Assembly: GCA_050045915.1 (NCBI GenBank)
Contig: JBNGCR010000007.1
Span: 6,906 to 70,905 of the forward strand
Source of the DNA: Limnospira sp050045915
GTDB taxonomy: Bacteria > Cyanobacteriota > Cyanobacteriia > Cyanobacteriales > Microcoleaceae
Direction: 5' to 3'
Length of the DNA stretch: 64,000 bases
The notes beneath the pieces are model-generated. The model did no database searches, had not been told where the DNA came from, and saw only the letters and a list, made by a program, of their open reading frames with translations. Made by a program: the position numbers and the translations under genes. Shown here piece by piece: positions 44,617 to 52,969 of the stretch (position 1 is its first letter; each line of letters begins with the position of its first letter).

Positions 44617-44652
44617 GGTAGCGTCAACTCAAGTTTGCAGGAGAATTGAAAA

Positions 44653-45015
44653 ATGCACGGAAGAGGTGGACGTCGCCAAGGCGCGGGTCGCAAAGCCGCG
44701 TGGCAAACCGGGGAAACCCAAACCATCCGGGTTCCCGTCGCCCTCAAGGACGAATTACTCGACATCGGCAAACAATTAGATCGAGGGGATGAAATTTACG
44801 ACGGACGGACCTGCACGGAATTGCAGCAGTTGGTTCGGCGGTGGGAGGTGAAATGCGAAGGGAACGAGGGAGAAGAATGGGAACTGGTGCGCCAACTTTT
44901 GGATGAAATGAAAGAGGTAATCGACAGCCGGCCTCACGGGCAAGGTCGCCGCCGGCACGGCTTCGGGCGGGGAAACTGTCGCCGCGGCGGAGAATTGGAA
45001 TCATTTGATTGTTAA
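44653..45015 (+). CDS. Small basic protein with GRGGRRQGAGRK N-terminus
   Basis: A 120-residue protein. It begins MHGRGGRRQGAGRKAAW, an AT-hook-like basic stretch, then TIRVPVALKDELLDIGKQLDRGD, which has the strand-helix look of a ribbon-helix-helix DNA-binding unit, then an acidic helix, and ends in an Arg/Gly-rich tail (GQGRRRHGFGRGNCRRGG). Similar small proteins occur in cyanobacteria without known function. DNA binding is inferred. It has its own strong promoter. Confidence 0.65.
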   Translation: MHGRGGRRQGAGRKAAWQTGETQTIRVPVALKDELLDIGKQLDRGDEIYDGRTCTELQQLVRRWEVKCEGNEGEEWELVRQLLDEMKEVIDSRPHGQGRRRHGFGRGNCRRGGELESFDC

Positions 45016-45075
45016 TTGTTGTTGCGCTTGAGCGCCTTTCAATTAGGGGTTCAAGCCCGACAACGGGAATGTCAA

Positions 45076-46854
45076 TCAACGCCATCCCAACCAGCGCAAA
45101 ATCGGGACGATCAAATAGTGAATGCCCCCCAAACACAAACCGATCGCGCATCCGAGCAAACCGACGAAAGCGATACCCAACCGAAACTGCTGCCATTCCG
45201 CCTGCAAGCCGACGGTGGGAAATTGCAACACCGCCGGGGGGAGAAGGTTCGAGACACCCAAACCCCAGAAAATGGCGGCGGTTCCGGCCGCGGCACCGAT
45301 CGCGTAAACCGGGCGGTGGCTGGTGAATCCCAGTCCCCAGGTGAGGATGCCGGTGGCGAGGCCCACCCACAGCCACCCGATCGCGGCCAGTTCCCGAAAT
45401 CCCGGTATAAAGGCGATCGCGCTGACGATGCGCCAGATCGCCCCCCCGGCCATGTAGCCCAGGGCTCCCATCAAACCCGCCCATCCGTAGCGGCGACACT
45501 GATCGAAGCCGCCCCCGTCCGTCAGCCCGAGGGCGGTACCCAGGCCAGCCAGACCGAAGACCAGCATTTCCGCCCCGAAATGGGCGGCGAGGTTGGCAAA
45601 GGGGAGGGGCAGATCCTCGGCGAGGGCCTCGGCCAGCAGTTCGCCGAGGGGGGACCAGTAAGCCAAAATCAGGCCGATCGCCGCCCCCACCATGCCACCA
45701 GAAGCCGCCAGTCCCGTTTCCCAGGTGACTTCGACCGTCGCCCGTCCCGCCGCCGCGATCGCATTTCCCAGCCATTGCACTCCGGCCCACAGGGTGCGAT
45801 CGACTTCGATCAAGGCGGTTTTGACCAGATCCAGGCACAGTTCCGAGACAGACATCATCCGACGGGGGTGTTTTTTCATCCTGGCGATGCGGAAGAGGTC
45901 GGTTTGGATGTCGGTGGCGGTTTGGGGGCGATCGCGGAATTCGTTTTGTACCATCTGATCCAACAGTTCGGCGAAGGCGGAACTGACGGAAACCCGGTGC
46001 CGCCACACTAATTCACCCGTCATCGAATCTTCGAGATCGGCGGGGTAGGCGCCCGTCAGCAGGTGGATGCAGGTGCGCCCCAGGGCGTAAAAGTCCGCCG
46101 GGGGACCCACCGCCGCGCCGACGATCTGTTCCGGGGGGCTGTAGCCCGGAGACACCAGGCGGGTGTTGCTTCTGGGGGTGGTTTCCCGGTCGCCGTGGGC
46201 GATCGCGCCGATCTGCTTGGCGCCGCCGAAGTCGATCATCACCAACTGATTTTTGCCGATGTGGCGATCGTCGAAAGGGTCTTCGGAGGGCGATAGGTGC
46301 GCTGTCGCGGATCGTAGCATCAAATTGGAGGGTTTGATGTCCCGGTGCACGATCCCCCGCCGGTGCAATTCCCGCAAAATGTCGAGGGCTTGGTGCAGCC
46401 ACCCCATCACCCACTCTTCGGGACAGCCCTCGGGGTAGCGTTCCAAGACTTCTTCGAGGGTGGGGCCGTGGATTTTTTCCATCACCAAGCAGGGGAGTTC
46501 TAGGCGGTTGGCGTGGCGACGGCGGAGGAAAAAATAGCCGTCGGGGGCGACCCGGGGGACACCGGAATGGTGCAGGTGGGCGAGGACGGCGGCTTCGAGT
46601 TCAAACAGTTCCAGGGCCTTGGGGGAGGGTTCGACTAGGACTTTCAGAACTTTTTCGGATTGGGTTTTCGGGTCCCAGACGGTGTAGAGTTTGGAAAATC
46701 CCCCGCTTCCCAGGCAGCGGAGGGGGATGTAGCGGTGGTTCAGTTGCAGGGGCGCCCCGCAATTTTGACAGAATTTGTTCCCCCAAAGCTGTCCGTCTGG
46801 CTTGGGGCAGTTGGGATTGATACAGTGAATGGTGGATGAAACCGGATGTTCCAC
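45076..46854 (-). CDS. 4-Cys type serine/threonine protein kinase with membrane C-terminus
   Basis: A 592-residue protein. The N-terminal Cys motif (CINPNCPKP and FCQNCGAPL) is the zinc-ribbon-like 4-Cys mark of cyanobacterial kinases. The kinase domain (about residues 43-330) has LGSGGFSKLYTV, VLKVL, HRDIKPSNLML, the Mg-binding DFGGAKQIG and SPGYSPPEQ. Residues about 400-590 hold several hydrophobic helices (GMVGAAIGLILAYW, AIGLCLGGIHYLIVPIL). All catalytic residues are present. Target unknown. Confidence 0.93.
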   Translation of the reverse strand: MEHPVSSTIHCINPNCPKPDGQLWGNKFCQNCGAPLQLNHRYIPLRCLGSGGFSKLYTVWDPKTQSEKVLKVLVEPSPKALELFELEAAVLAHLHHSGVPRVAPDGYFFLRRRHANRLELPCLVMEKIHGPTLEEVLERYPEGCPEEWVMGWLHQALDILRELHRRGIVHRDIKPSNLMLRSATAHLSPSEDPFDDRHIGKNQLVMIDFGGAKQIGAIAHGDRETTPRSNTRLVSPGYSPPEQIVGAAVGPPADFYALGRTCIHLLTGAYPADLEDSMTGELVWRHRVSVSSAFAELLDQMVQNEFRDRPQTATDIQTDLFRIARMKKHPRRMMSVSELCLDLVKTALIEVDRTLWAGVQWLGNAIAAAGRATVEVTWETGLAASGGMVGAAIGLILAYWSPLGELLAEALAEDLPLPFANLAAHFGAEMLVFGLAGLGTALGLTDGGGFDQCRRYGWAGLMGALGYMAGGAIWRIVSAIAFIPGFRELAAIGWLWVGLATGILTWGLGFTSHRPVYAIGAAAGTAAIFWGLGVSNLLPPAVLQFPTVGLQAEWQQFRLGIAFVGLLGCAIGLCLGGIHYLIVPILRWLGWR

Positions 46855-47288
46855 GGCAACGACCTGTCAGGCCCGGATTGACACTACCGCTAATAATAGC
46901 GCGTTTGATCGCGGGAAATTGGGGGTCGGGTGTCGGGTGTCGGGAATTGTAGGGGCGCCAACCTGCGCCCCAAATGGCTATTGCGTCATCCTTGCTTTCA
47001 CGGATCGCATCTTCCGGCCGTCCATCTCCGTGCGATCGCGGTTGTGTACGGAGATATTGTCCGAACGGGGGGGCGATCGCCATTGTCCTCACCCATTAAC
47101 CCACTAAAAAGCTCCCGTTAGCGCCATTTAGAGTCAATTCTATAACATTATTGATACACTGTAATTTTACTTAATTTTTATAAAAAACCCGAAAAATTCA
47201 TCAAAACTTTATCTAAAGTGTCTCGAAACTTGATTAAGATGAGATGGTGCTTTTGATCGATACTTAAGTGATTTAACGGATGATTAAT
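46855..47288. other. Spacer before the small-protein pair
   Basis: The first 300 bases hold nothing I can name. At 47164-47212 lies a 49-bp AT-rich block (ATTTTACTTAATTTTTATAA, then AAAACCCGAAAAATTCATC and AAAACTTTAT) that recurs at 47765-47813 before the second paralog; it may be a shared promoter region. No gene is supported. Confidence 0.5.
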
Positions 47289-47531
47289 ATGTACGAAAAG
47301 GTGACTGTATCTGCCGCCGGTTTGTTTTTGGGAGTGTTGACGGTTGCAACCGGCATACAAATGGTATACAGTCAAAATGATGTCGATGGATGCCTCGTCA
47401 GTCCGGATAACCGGGGATGCTTCATGAATCGTCCCATCGACGAACAAAGACGGGCTGCTTTGAATGTCGAAGAAGAATGGGACTATCAAGGGTTAAAGGC
47501 TGGGATAGTCGAATTTGATCGACCAGATTAA
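47289..47531 (+). CDS. Small exported or membrane protein of unknown family, paralog 1
   Basis: 80 residues from the second of two in-frame ATGs (47280, 47289); 47289 gives the same length and start (MYEK/MYGK) as the paralog at 48007. Residues 5-27 are hydrophobic (signal peptide or membrane helix). The centre is GCLVSPDNRGCFMNRPID, identical in the paralog, with two Cys eight residues apart that could form a disulfide loop outside the membrane. Then EQRR and an acidic, variable tail. I do not recognise the family. Shine-Dalgarno is weak. A hairpin TGCACCCCTC/GAGGGTGCA at 47689-47719 may end its transcript. Confidence 0.7.
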   Translation: MYEKVTVSAAGLFLGVLTVATGIQMVYSQNDVDGCLVSPDNRGCFMNRPIDEQRRAALNVEEEWDYQGLKAGIVEFDRPD

Positions 47532-47862
47532 GTATCAGGAAAATAGCGGGATTAATACTCACTTCAAAATGGCTATTTATCATTGTAAATTTGCCCCTCG
47601 AATCCGATCGATTAGCCGTGCGATCGCGGTTGTACGGTTTTGAGAACGATTGATCGGGCTTGATATCCCACTCAAAATTTAATTTTTTTGCACCCCTCAA
47701 ATCACTTTAAGAGGGTGCAATCTTTATTTACAATCAATTAAAAGCTATAATTTATCAATTTAAAATTTTACTAAATATTTACAAAAAACGGGAAAAATTG
47801 ACCAAAATTTTATAGCAATCATTGGGTCGGCGGATTAAAATGCCAACAGACTGTCTTTTGTG

Positions 47863-47977
47863 CATCCGTATTTTTACGGATGAAATACGTTCCATTGAAC
47901 GGTATTTTTGATGCCCAAAAGTTTCAGTATTTCCAACATTCCCAAAAATTACCAACCTGGCTTTAATGAATCCAGGT
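47863..47977 (+). promoter_or_regulatory. Three-hairpin leader upstream of paralog 2
   Basis: CATCCGTA-TTTT-TACGGATG (47863-47882, perfect 8-bp stem); AATACGTTC-CATT-GAACGGTATT (47884-47906, one bulge, followed by TTTT); and ACCTGG/CCAGGT (47955-47977). The third ends two bases before an AGGAG Shine-Dalgarno. The second plus T-run could act as an attenuator. Confidence 0.45.
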
Positions 47978-47987
47978 AGGAGAAAAC

Positions 47988-48002
47988 ATGAGTCAACGGT
48001 AA
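47988..48002 (+). CDS. Four-codon leader ORF (MSQR) before paralog 2
   Basis: ATG AGT CAA CGG TAA, with a strong AGGAG 7 bases upstream. Its stop lies four bases before the ATG at 48007, which has no good Shine-Dalgarno itself. This arrangement suggests translational coupling or reinitiation. Inference only. Confidence 0.35.
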   Translation: MSQR

Positions 48003-48006
48003 CGAT

Positions 48007-48249
48007 ATGTACGGAAAAATCATTTTGTTTGCAGTCAGTACGATCTTGGGCAGCTTTGTAACCGGCACTTTGCTACAGTTAGCCTATCATCCAGAGGATG
48101 TAAATGGATGTCTCGTCAGTCCGGATAACCGGGGATGCTTCATGAATCGTCCCATCGATCAACAGAGAAGAATGGCTGCAGAAAGTGAGAACATCTGGGA
48201 TCATCCAGAGTTTAAAGTCTTGATTTCCGACCCGACTCGGGAAAATTAA
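48007..48249 (+). CDS. Small exported or membrane protein of unknown family, paralog 2
   Basis: 80 residues with the same plan as paralog 1: hydrophobic residues 4-26, then (D/N)GCLVSPDNRGCFMNRPID, QQRR and a variable acidic tail. Outside the core, identity is low. The 55 bases 48104-48158 match 47386-47440 at 54 positions, including silent sites. A weak hairpin ACCCTT/AAGGGT at 48274-48298 may terminate it. Function unknown; a secreted peptide with a disulfide loop is one possibility. Confidence 0.7.
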   Translation: MYGKIILFAVSTILGSFVTGTLLQLAYHPEDVNGCLVSPDNRGCFMNRPIDQQRRMAAESENIWDHPEFKVLISDPTREN

Positions 48250-48360
48250 ATCGACCGGGCGACCGATACTTTTACCCTTAAAAAGCCACATAAAGGGTGC
48301 ATAATTCTCCGTTAACTGACATCAAAAAGCCGACGCTTATCCGCCACGATATCAATCATT

Positions 48361-51300
48361 TCAGGGTGTCTGCCGATATCGCAATTCTTCCAATACCCGA
48401 TACATCTGGTTAGCCAACTGCTTCGGATTCCACAGTGGCGCCAGGGTATCGGGTTGTTTGGCGATCGCCAAGCGATCGCGAATTTGCCGCCTCAACGCCG
48501 CATTGCAGCCGAATTCGATACCCAATTGGGCGTATTCTTCCCAACTCCAAGCCCAGCCCACATCCAGATTAACAGCCTTCAAAAAAGCGTAACCCATGCG
48601 GGACAAATACTGCCGCCCCGATCGCGTCACCACGGGCAATTCCGACCACAACGCCTCCAAATTGTGGGTCCCGCCGTTGTAGGGATAAGAATCCAACATC
48701 ACGTCCGCCACCTTATAAATCGCCCGATGTTCCTCCTCCGTTTTCGTCAGACCGATAAAAATTAATCGGTTCATATCCACCCCTTCCGCTTCGCAGGCAT
48801 CATTGTACATTTTGCGAAGTAATTGCGGGTCGCCCTGCCCCTTGCGAATTAAAAGACTCTCGGGCACCGATCGCAAAATTTTCACCTGGGCCAGAATCAT
48901 CTCCCAATTGGTTTTTCGTCCGGGGGCGACACACAGAAAAACGATCGCATTTGGGGAGATATTTAACTGCTGCCTGACGCTGCGGCAGTCCACCGGCCGG
49001 GTGGGGAGTCCGTCGATCGCGACCGAGGTTTCGGGCAGGCGAACTAACCGTTCAAAATAATGGCGTTCGATTCCCGGCGGGTGGCTATTTTCATCACAGA
49101 TAAAATAGTGGTTGGGGGATAAATAGGGGGCATCGAATCCCAGCCAGGTGACGCAGACGGGGGCCGGGGATCTGTGCAGAACTTGGACGTTAACGGGGAT
49201 GGTAATGGAGTCCAAATCCACCAAAACATCGACGCGATCGCCACGAATTTCTCGACTCAATTCTTCCGCCGAAGCGAAGCCGTTGGGATAGTGTTTCGGC
49301 TGATAAAATTTGGCGGTCATTTTTTGAAAGCGTTCCGTCACCTCATCCGGGTGAAGTCGCCCGCTGACATATAAATTAACCTGGGGTGTTATTGTTGTTA
49401 ATTCCCGGATGACTGCTTCGCTACACCAGCCGACGGAGTGGCGACGAAAGTGTTTGGAAAGGAAGCCAATTCTCAGGGGCGATCGCGGTTCAGCGTAAAT
49501 GTTCGGCGGTTCAGCGACGGGTCCTTTGTAGTAGGATTGACAGATGAGGCGGTAAAATTTGGCGTTGGCTTCCAAATCGTCCCGCAGGTGGGGGACGGTG
49601 AATAATAAAATCTCGTAAATGAGGCGAATTTCCATGTCTGTCAACGTTCCGATGCGATCGCGGCAGATGCGTTCCAATTCCCGCAATTTTTCCAATGCTT
49701 CTTCGCAGGCACCGGATTGGGTGTAGGCGAAAATATAGGCGATTGCACAAAAAATGGGGATGGTATTGGAACAGGTTTCCCAGTAGCGATCGGCAGCTTT
49801 TCTGGCTTTCCCTAAATTGGTAGAATGGCTGAGGAGATCGCAGAGTTGTTGGTGAGCTTCGCCGAAGTCGGGTTTGAGTTCGATCGCCTTTTCCAAATTC
49901 GCCACCGCTTCCTGGGGGCTATCCTGTTTTTGGATATGGGCGAGGCGGCAGTAAACCTCCGCCCATTTCGGCTGCAATTCCAACGCTTTTTTATAGTTTG
50001 CGATCGCCGGTGTAATTTCCCCGATCGTCGCGTACATATTCGCCATATTGGCATACCCGTCCGCGTAGTCGGGTTGGAGGCGAATCAGGTTTTGATAAGC
50101 CGCGATCGCGTCCCGGTGGCGTCCCAATTTCGTCAGAATCCGGGCGGTGTGGAGGTACAATTCCGGCAATTCCGAATTGAGGGCGATCGCGTTTTGGAAC
50201 TGTTCCAACGCCTCTTCAAATCGGTTTTGCTGCGATAACAGACAGCCGATATTCCCGTAGGGTTCCGCCCAATTCGGTTTCCCGGCGATCGCCCGCTTGT
50301 AACTCGCGATCGCCTCCTCCAACTGTCCCCGGCGGGCGAGACTGTTGCCGAATTCAAAGTTAAATTCTGCCGCCACCAAATCCGGTTTTAATTTTAAAGC
50401 TTCATTCCAAGCCGCGATCGCCTCTTCCGCCCGCCCCAACTGTTGGTAAACCCGCCCCAAATTCCAGTGAACGGCGGCGAGATCGGGTTTGAGTTCCACG
50501 GATTTTTGATAGTGGGCGATCGCCTCTTCCATCCGCCCCCGGTGTAAATACATGGTGGCGAGGTTGGCGTAAACTTCGGCAAAATTGGGGTCAATTTTCA
50601 GGGCTTGGGAATAGGCACGGATCGCGGCGTCAACCTTGCCTTGAAAGTGGAGGGCATTGCCCAACGTCACGAACGCTAACAGCAAATCCGGCCGCAATTT
50701 CAGGGCTTCCCGACAAGCCGCGATCGCCCCTTCCCAGTTCCCCTGGGATAAATACAATTCCGCCTGTTTTTGTAACATTTCCGCCGGGGAAAGTTCCGGT
50801 TTCGGCGGGGAAACTGCCTCGGGACGTTCCACGAAAAACTGTTCGGTGTGGGCGGGAACTAACGTTTCCGATTCTGCCGTTTCGGGATGCGATCGCAGTT
50901 CCCCCTCAAAGACTTGTTCGGATAAGTCAACCCCCCGTTCTTCAAACCGTTCGTCCGACTCTTCCACGAAACTGAGAGAGTCGGATAAATCGACATCGAT
51001 TTGGGGTTCCAATTCCCGGATTTTTTCGAGAAGGGTTTCGCGATTTTCGGGATCGAGAGTCAGGGCTTTTTTGTAGTTTGCGATCGCCTCTTCTTTCCGG
51101 TGAACCTTCGACAATGCCTCCGCCAATTTCAGATAAAATTGCGGTCGGTTCGGTTGCCGTCGAATCGCCTCCTGGTAGCGGGCGATCGCTTCGGGAAGTT
51201 TACCCGTTTGGAACAGGGCATTTCCCAACATCCAATACACCACCGCCCAATCCGGTTGAAGTTCCAGGGATTTTTGATAACATTGAATCGCCTCTTCAAA

Positions 51301-51690
51301 CCGCCGACACTGATAATAAACACTCCCCAAATTCGCCCAAGCGATGGCGGATTCGGGGCGAATATCTAACGCCTGGGTATAGGCCCAAATTGCCAATTCT
51401 GTACGGCCGCACTGCTGGAGGGCATTTCCCACTCGCCAATAAGCCGACGCGAAATCTGGCCGCAATTCTAACGCATTTTCCAACGCCGAAATCGCCGCTT
51501 CAACTTTCTCGTTATATATATATGCTTCGGCGAGTTTGCAATAAATTTCCCCATCCTTTGGATTCAGTTCTAAAACGTGGCGGTAATTCTGAATCGCCGC
51601 CTGATAATCTCCCTGAAGATAAGACTGCCATCCTCGGTTTAAATAATCCCCAATTTGTTCTGAATTCACCAATTGTCCCAATCCAATCAA
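48361..51690 (-). CDS. TPR protein with SPINDLY/OGT-type glycosyltransferase domain
   Basis: A 1109-residue protein. Residues about 15-250 and 300-650 are tandem TPRs (for example AIQCYQKSLELQPDWAVVYW, AIANYKKALELQPKWAEVY), broken by an acidic linker. The C-terminal 400 residues are a family GT41 domain: RIGFLSKHFRRHSVGW, VDVLVDLDSITIP, APVCVTWLGFDAPYLSPNHYF, and LDSYPYNGGTHNLEALWSELPVVTRSG. GT41 enzymes add GlcNAc or another sugar to Ser/Thr of proteins. Substrate proteins in cyanobacteria are unknown. Single gene, divergent from rpiA. Confidence 0.92.
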   Translation of the reverse strand: MIGLGQLVNSEQIGDYLNRGWQSYLQGDYQAAIQNYRHVLELNPKDGEIYCKLAEAYIYNEKVEAAISALENALELRPDFASAYWRVGNALQQCGRTELAIWAYTQALDIRPESAIAWANLGSVYYQCRRFEEAIQCYQKSLELQPDWAVVYWMLGNALFQTGKLPEAIARYQEAIRRQPNRPQFYLKLAEALSKVHRKEEAIANYKKALTLDPENRETLLEKIRELEPQIDVDLSDSLSFVEESDERFEERGVDLSEQVFEGELRSHPETAESETLVPAHTEQFFVERPEAVSPPKPELSPAEMLQKQAELYLSQGNWEGAIAACREALKLRPDLLLAFVTLGNALHFQGKVDAAIRAYSQALKIDPNFAEVYANLATMYLHRGRMEEAIAHYQKSVELKPDLAAVHWNLGRVYQQLGRAEEAIAAWNEALKLKPDLVAAEFNFEFGNSLARRGQLEEAIASYKRAIAGKPNWAEPYGNIGCLLSQQNRFEEALEQFQNAIALNSELPELYLHTARILTKLGRHRDAIAAYQNLIRLQPDYADGYANMANMYATIGEITPAIANYKKALELQPKWAEVYCRLAHIQKQDSPQEAVANLEKAIELKPDFGEAHQQLCDLLSHSTNLGKARKAADRYWETCSNTIPIFCAIAYIFAYTQSGACEEALEKLRELERICRDRIGTLTDMEIRLIYEILLFTVPHLRDDLEANAKFYRLICQSYYKGPVAEPPNIYAEPRSPLRIGFLSKHFRRHSVGWCSEAVIRELTTITPQVNLYVSGRLHPDEVTERFQKMTAKFYQPKHYPNGFASAEELSREIRGDRVDVLVDLDSITIPVNVQVLHRSPAPVCVTWLGFDAPYLSPNHYFICDENSHPPGIERHYFERLVRLPETSVAIDGLPTRPVDCRSVRQQLNISPNAIVFLCVAPGRKTNWEMILAQVKILRSVPESLLIRKGQGDPQLLRKMYNDACEAEGVDMNRLIFIGLTKTEEEHRAIYKVADVMLDSYPYNGGTHNLEALWSELPVVTRSGRQYLSRMGYAFLKAVNLDVGWAWSWEEYAQLGIEFGCNAALRRQIRDRLAIAKQPDTLAPLWNPKQLANQMYRVLEELRYRQTP

Positions 51691-51881
51691 AAACTGTTAG
51701 CCTTGGCGATGCCCATCGCCTTTGTGTGGTATAATACAATATCGCGATCGCTTCAACAAATCTCCCCGGCCGTTTTGCAGTTTTCCAAAATCGGGTGTTT
51801 CATCCGCTCCGAACCGCGATAAAGTGAAAACTGATCGTTCACATTACGAGTGATTCAAGACAGCCGTTAGGAGTATCAAAC

Positions 51882-52595
51882 ATGAGTTCAGAACAAGACC
51901 CCGTAAAGTTGATGAAGCAGCAGGTCGGGAAGGCAGCGGCAGACCGCGTTCAGTCCGGTTCCATCATCGGCCTGGGAACGGGCTCAACTACCGCCTACGC
52001 GATCCAATTTTTGGGCGAACGCCTCAAAAGTGGCGACCTCAAGGACATCAAGGGCGTTCCCACCTCATTTCAGGCCTCCGTGCTCGCCAAAGAATATGGC
52101 ATCCCCCTCACAAGTTTAGATGAAATCGACCGCATGGATGTCGCCATCGACGGCGCCGATGAAGTTGATCCCAATAAAAACCTGATCAAGGGCGGCGGTG
52201 CGGCCCACACCCGCGAAAAAATCGTCGATTCCCTCGCCGACCTGTTTATCGTGGTCGTGGACGGGTCGAAATTGGTCGATCGCCTCGGTTCTACCTTTCT
52301 GCTACCCGTGGAAGTCCTGCCGATGGCCATGACTCCCGTGATGCGGGCGATCGAAAAACTCGGCGGCCAACCCACCCTGCGGATGGGTGTCAAAAAAGCC
52401 GGGCCCGTGATCACCGACCAGGGCAACATGGTCATCGATGTCAAATTCGACGCGATCGACAACCCAGCGGAGTTGGAAAAAACCCTCAATAACATTCCGG
52501 GGGTATTAGAAAATGGGTTATTTGTGGGAGTCGCGGATCTAATTTTGGTCGGCGAAATTGAGGACGGCAAACCCGTCATCCGCGAAATTTCATAA
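51882..52595 (+). CDS. rpiA: Ribose-5-phosphate isomerase A
   Basis: RpiA interconverts ribose-5-phosphate and ribulose-5-phosphate in the pentose phosphate and Calvin cycles. The 237-residue protein shows GLGTGSTTAYAIQFLGER, DGADEVDPNKNLIKGGGAAHTREKIV with the catalytic Asp/Glu/Lys, and VEVLPMAMTPV. ATG 51882 is preceded by TAGGAG at the right distance. Confidence 0.97.
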   Translation: MSSEQDPVKLMKQQVGKAAADRVQSGSIIGLGTGSTTAYAIQFLGERLKSGDLKDIKGVPTSFQASVLAKEYGIPLTSLDEIDRMDVAIDGADEVDPNKNLIKGGGAAHTREKIVDSLADLFIVVVDGSKLVDRLGSTFLLPVEVLPMAMTPVMRAIEKLGGQPTLRMGVKKAGPVITDQGNMVIDVKFDAIDNPAELEKTLNNIPGVLENGLFVGVADLILVGEIEDGKPVIREIS

Positions 52596-52683
52596 CTTCC
52601 TTTTCCTCCCCCCCTTCTCAAGCAGGAAAACTGTTGATGGGGGACGAGGAGCGAGAGTTTTTTCCGGTTGAAAATATCTTTTT

Positions 52684-52793
52684 ATATCAGATCCGGTTAT
52701 TGACCCGCCCCCCCTCATCCCCCCCCAGCCCCCCTTAACAAGGGGGGAGCCGGAGTTGGCTTTGATTTCTGGGTATTCAACTGGATTTGATAT
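52684..52793 (+). mobile_element. Family A element, simple 110-bp form
   Basis: ATATCAGATCCGGTTATTGA at one end and TTCAACTGGATTTGATAT at the other, with a CCCCCCTTAACAAGGGGGGA hairpin in the middle. This is the uninterrupted counterpart of the composite at 12145-12455. Confidence 0.7.
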
Positions 52794-52888
52794 GATTCCA
52801 AAAAATTTCCCCTCCGCCCCTCTGCCCCTCCGCCCCTCCGCCCCCAAACGCCATTTTTCGAGGGAAAATCAAACGGCTCTGGGGTAGC
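52794..52888 (-). repeat. Dispersed repeat family B, inverted copy
   Basis: On the minus strand it reads GCCGTTTGATTTTCCCTCGA, AAAAATGGC, a GGCGGAGGGGC-type purine run, and AATTTTTTGGAATC, the same order as at 2441-2541. Confidence 0.55.
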
Positions 52889-52969
52889 CGGGGGGGATTA
52901 TTGCCCGCATCCAAAAAAAATCGTTATACTACTCAGAGTATCCCCGACCGTTGAAACTGTAAAAATCCC

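Larger units (their letters stand above)
47532..48006. other. Spacer between the paralogs with a structured leader
   Basis: Holds a hairpin (47689-47719), the shared AT block (47765-47813), and three further hairpins before paralog 2. No other gene. Confidence 0.6.
52596..52969. other. Repeat-filled spacer between rpiA and the aldo/keto reductase gene
   Basis: Contains a fragment also found inverted at about 12305-12345 (GAGTTTTTTCCGGTTGAAAA), a family A element (52684-52793), and an inverted family B copy (about 52794-52888). No gene. Confidence 0.7.
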
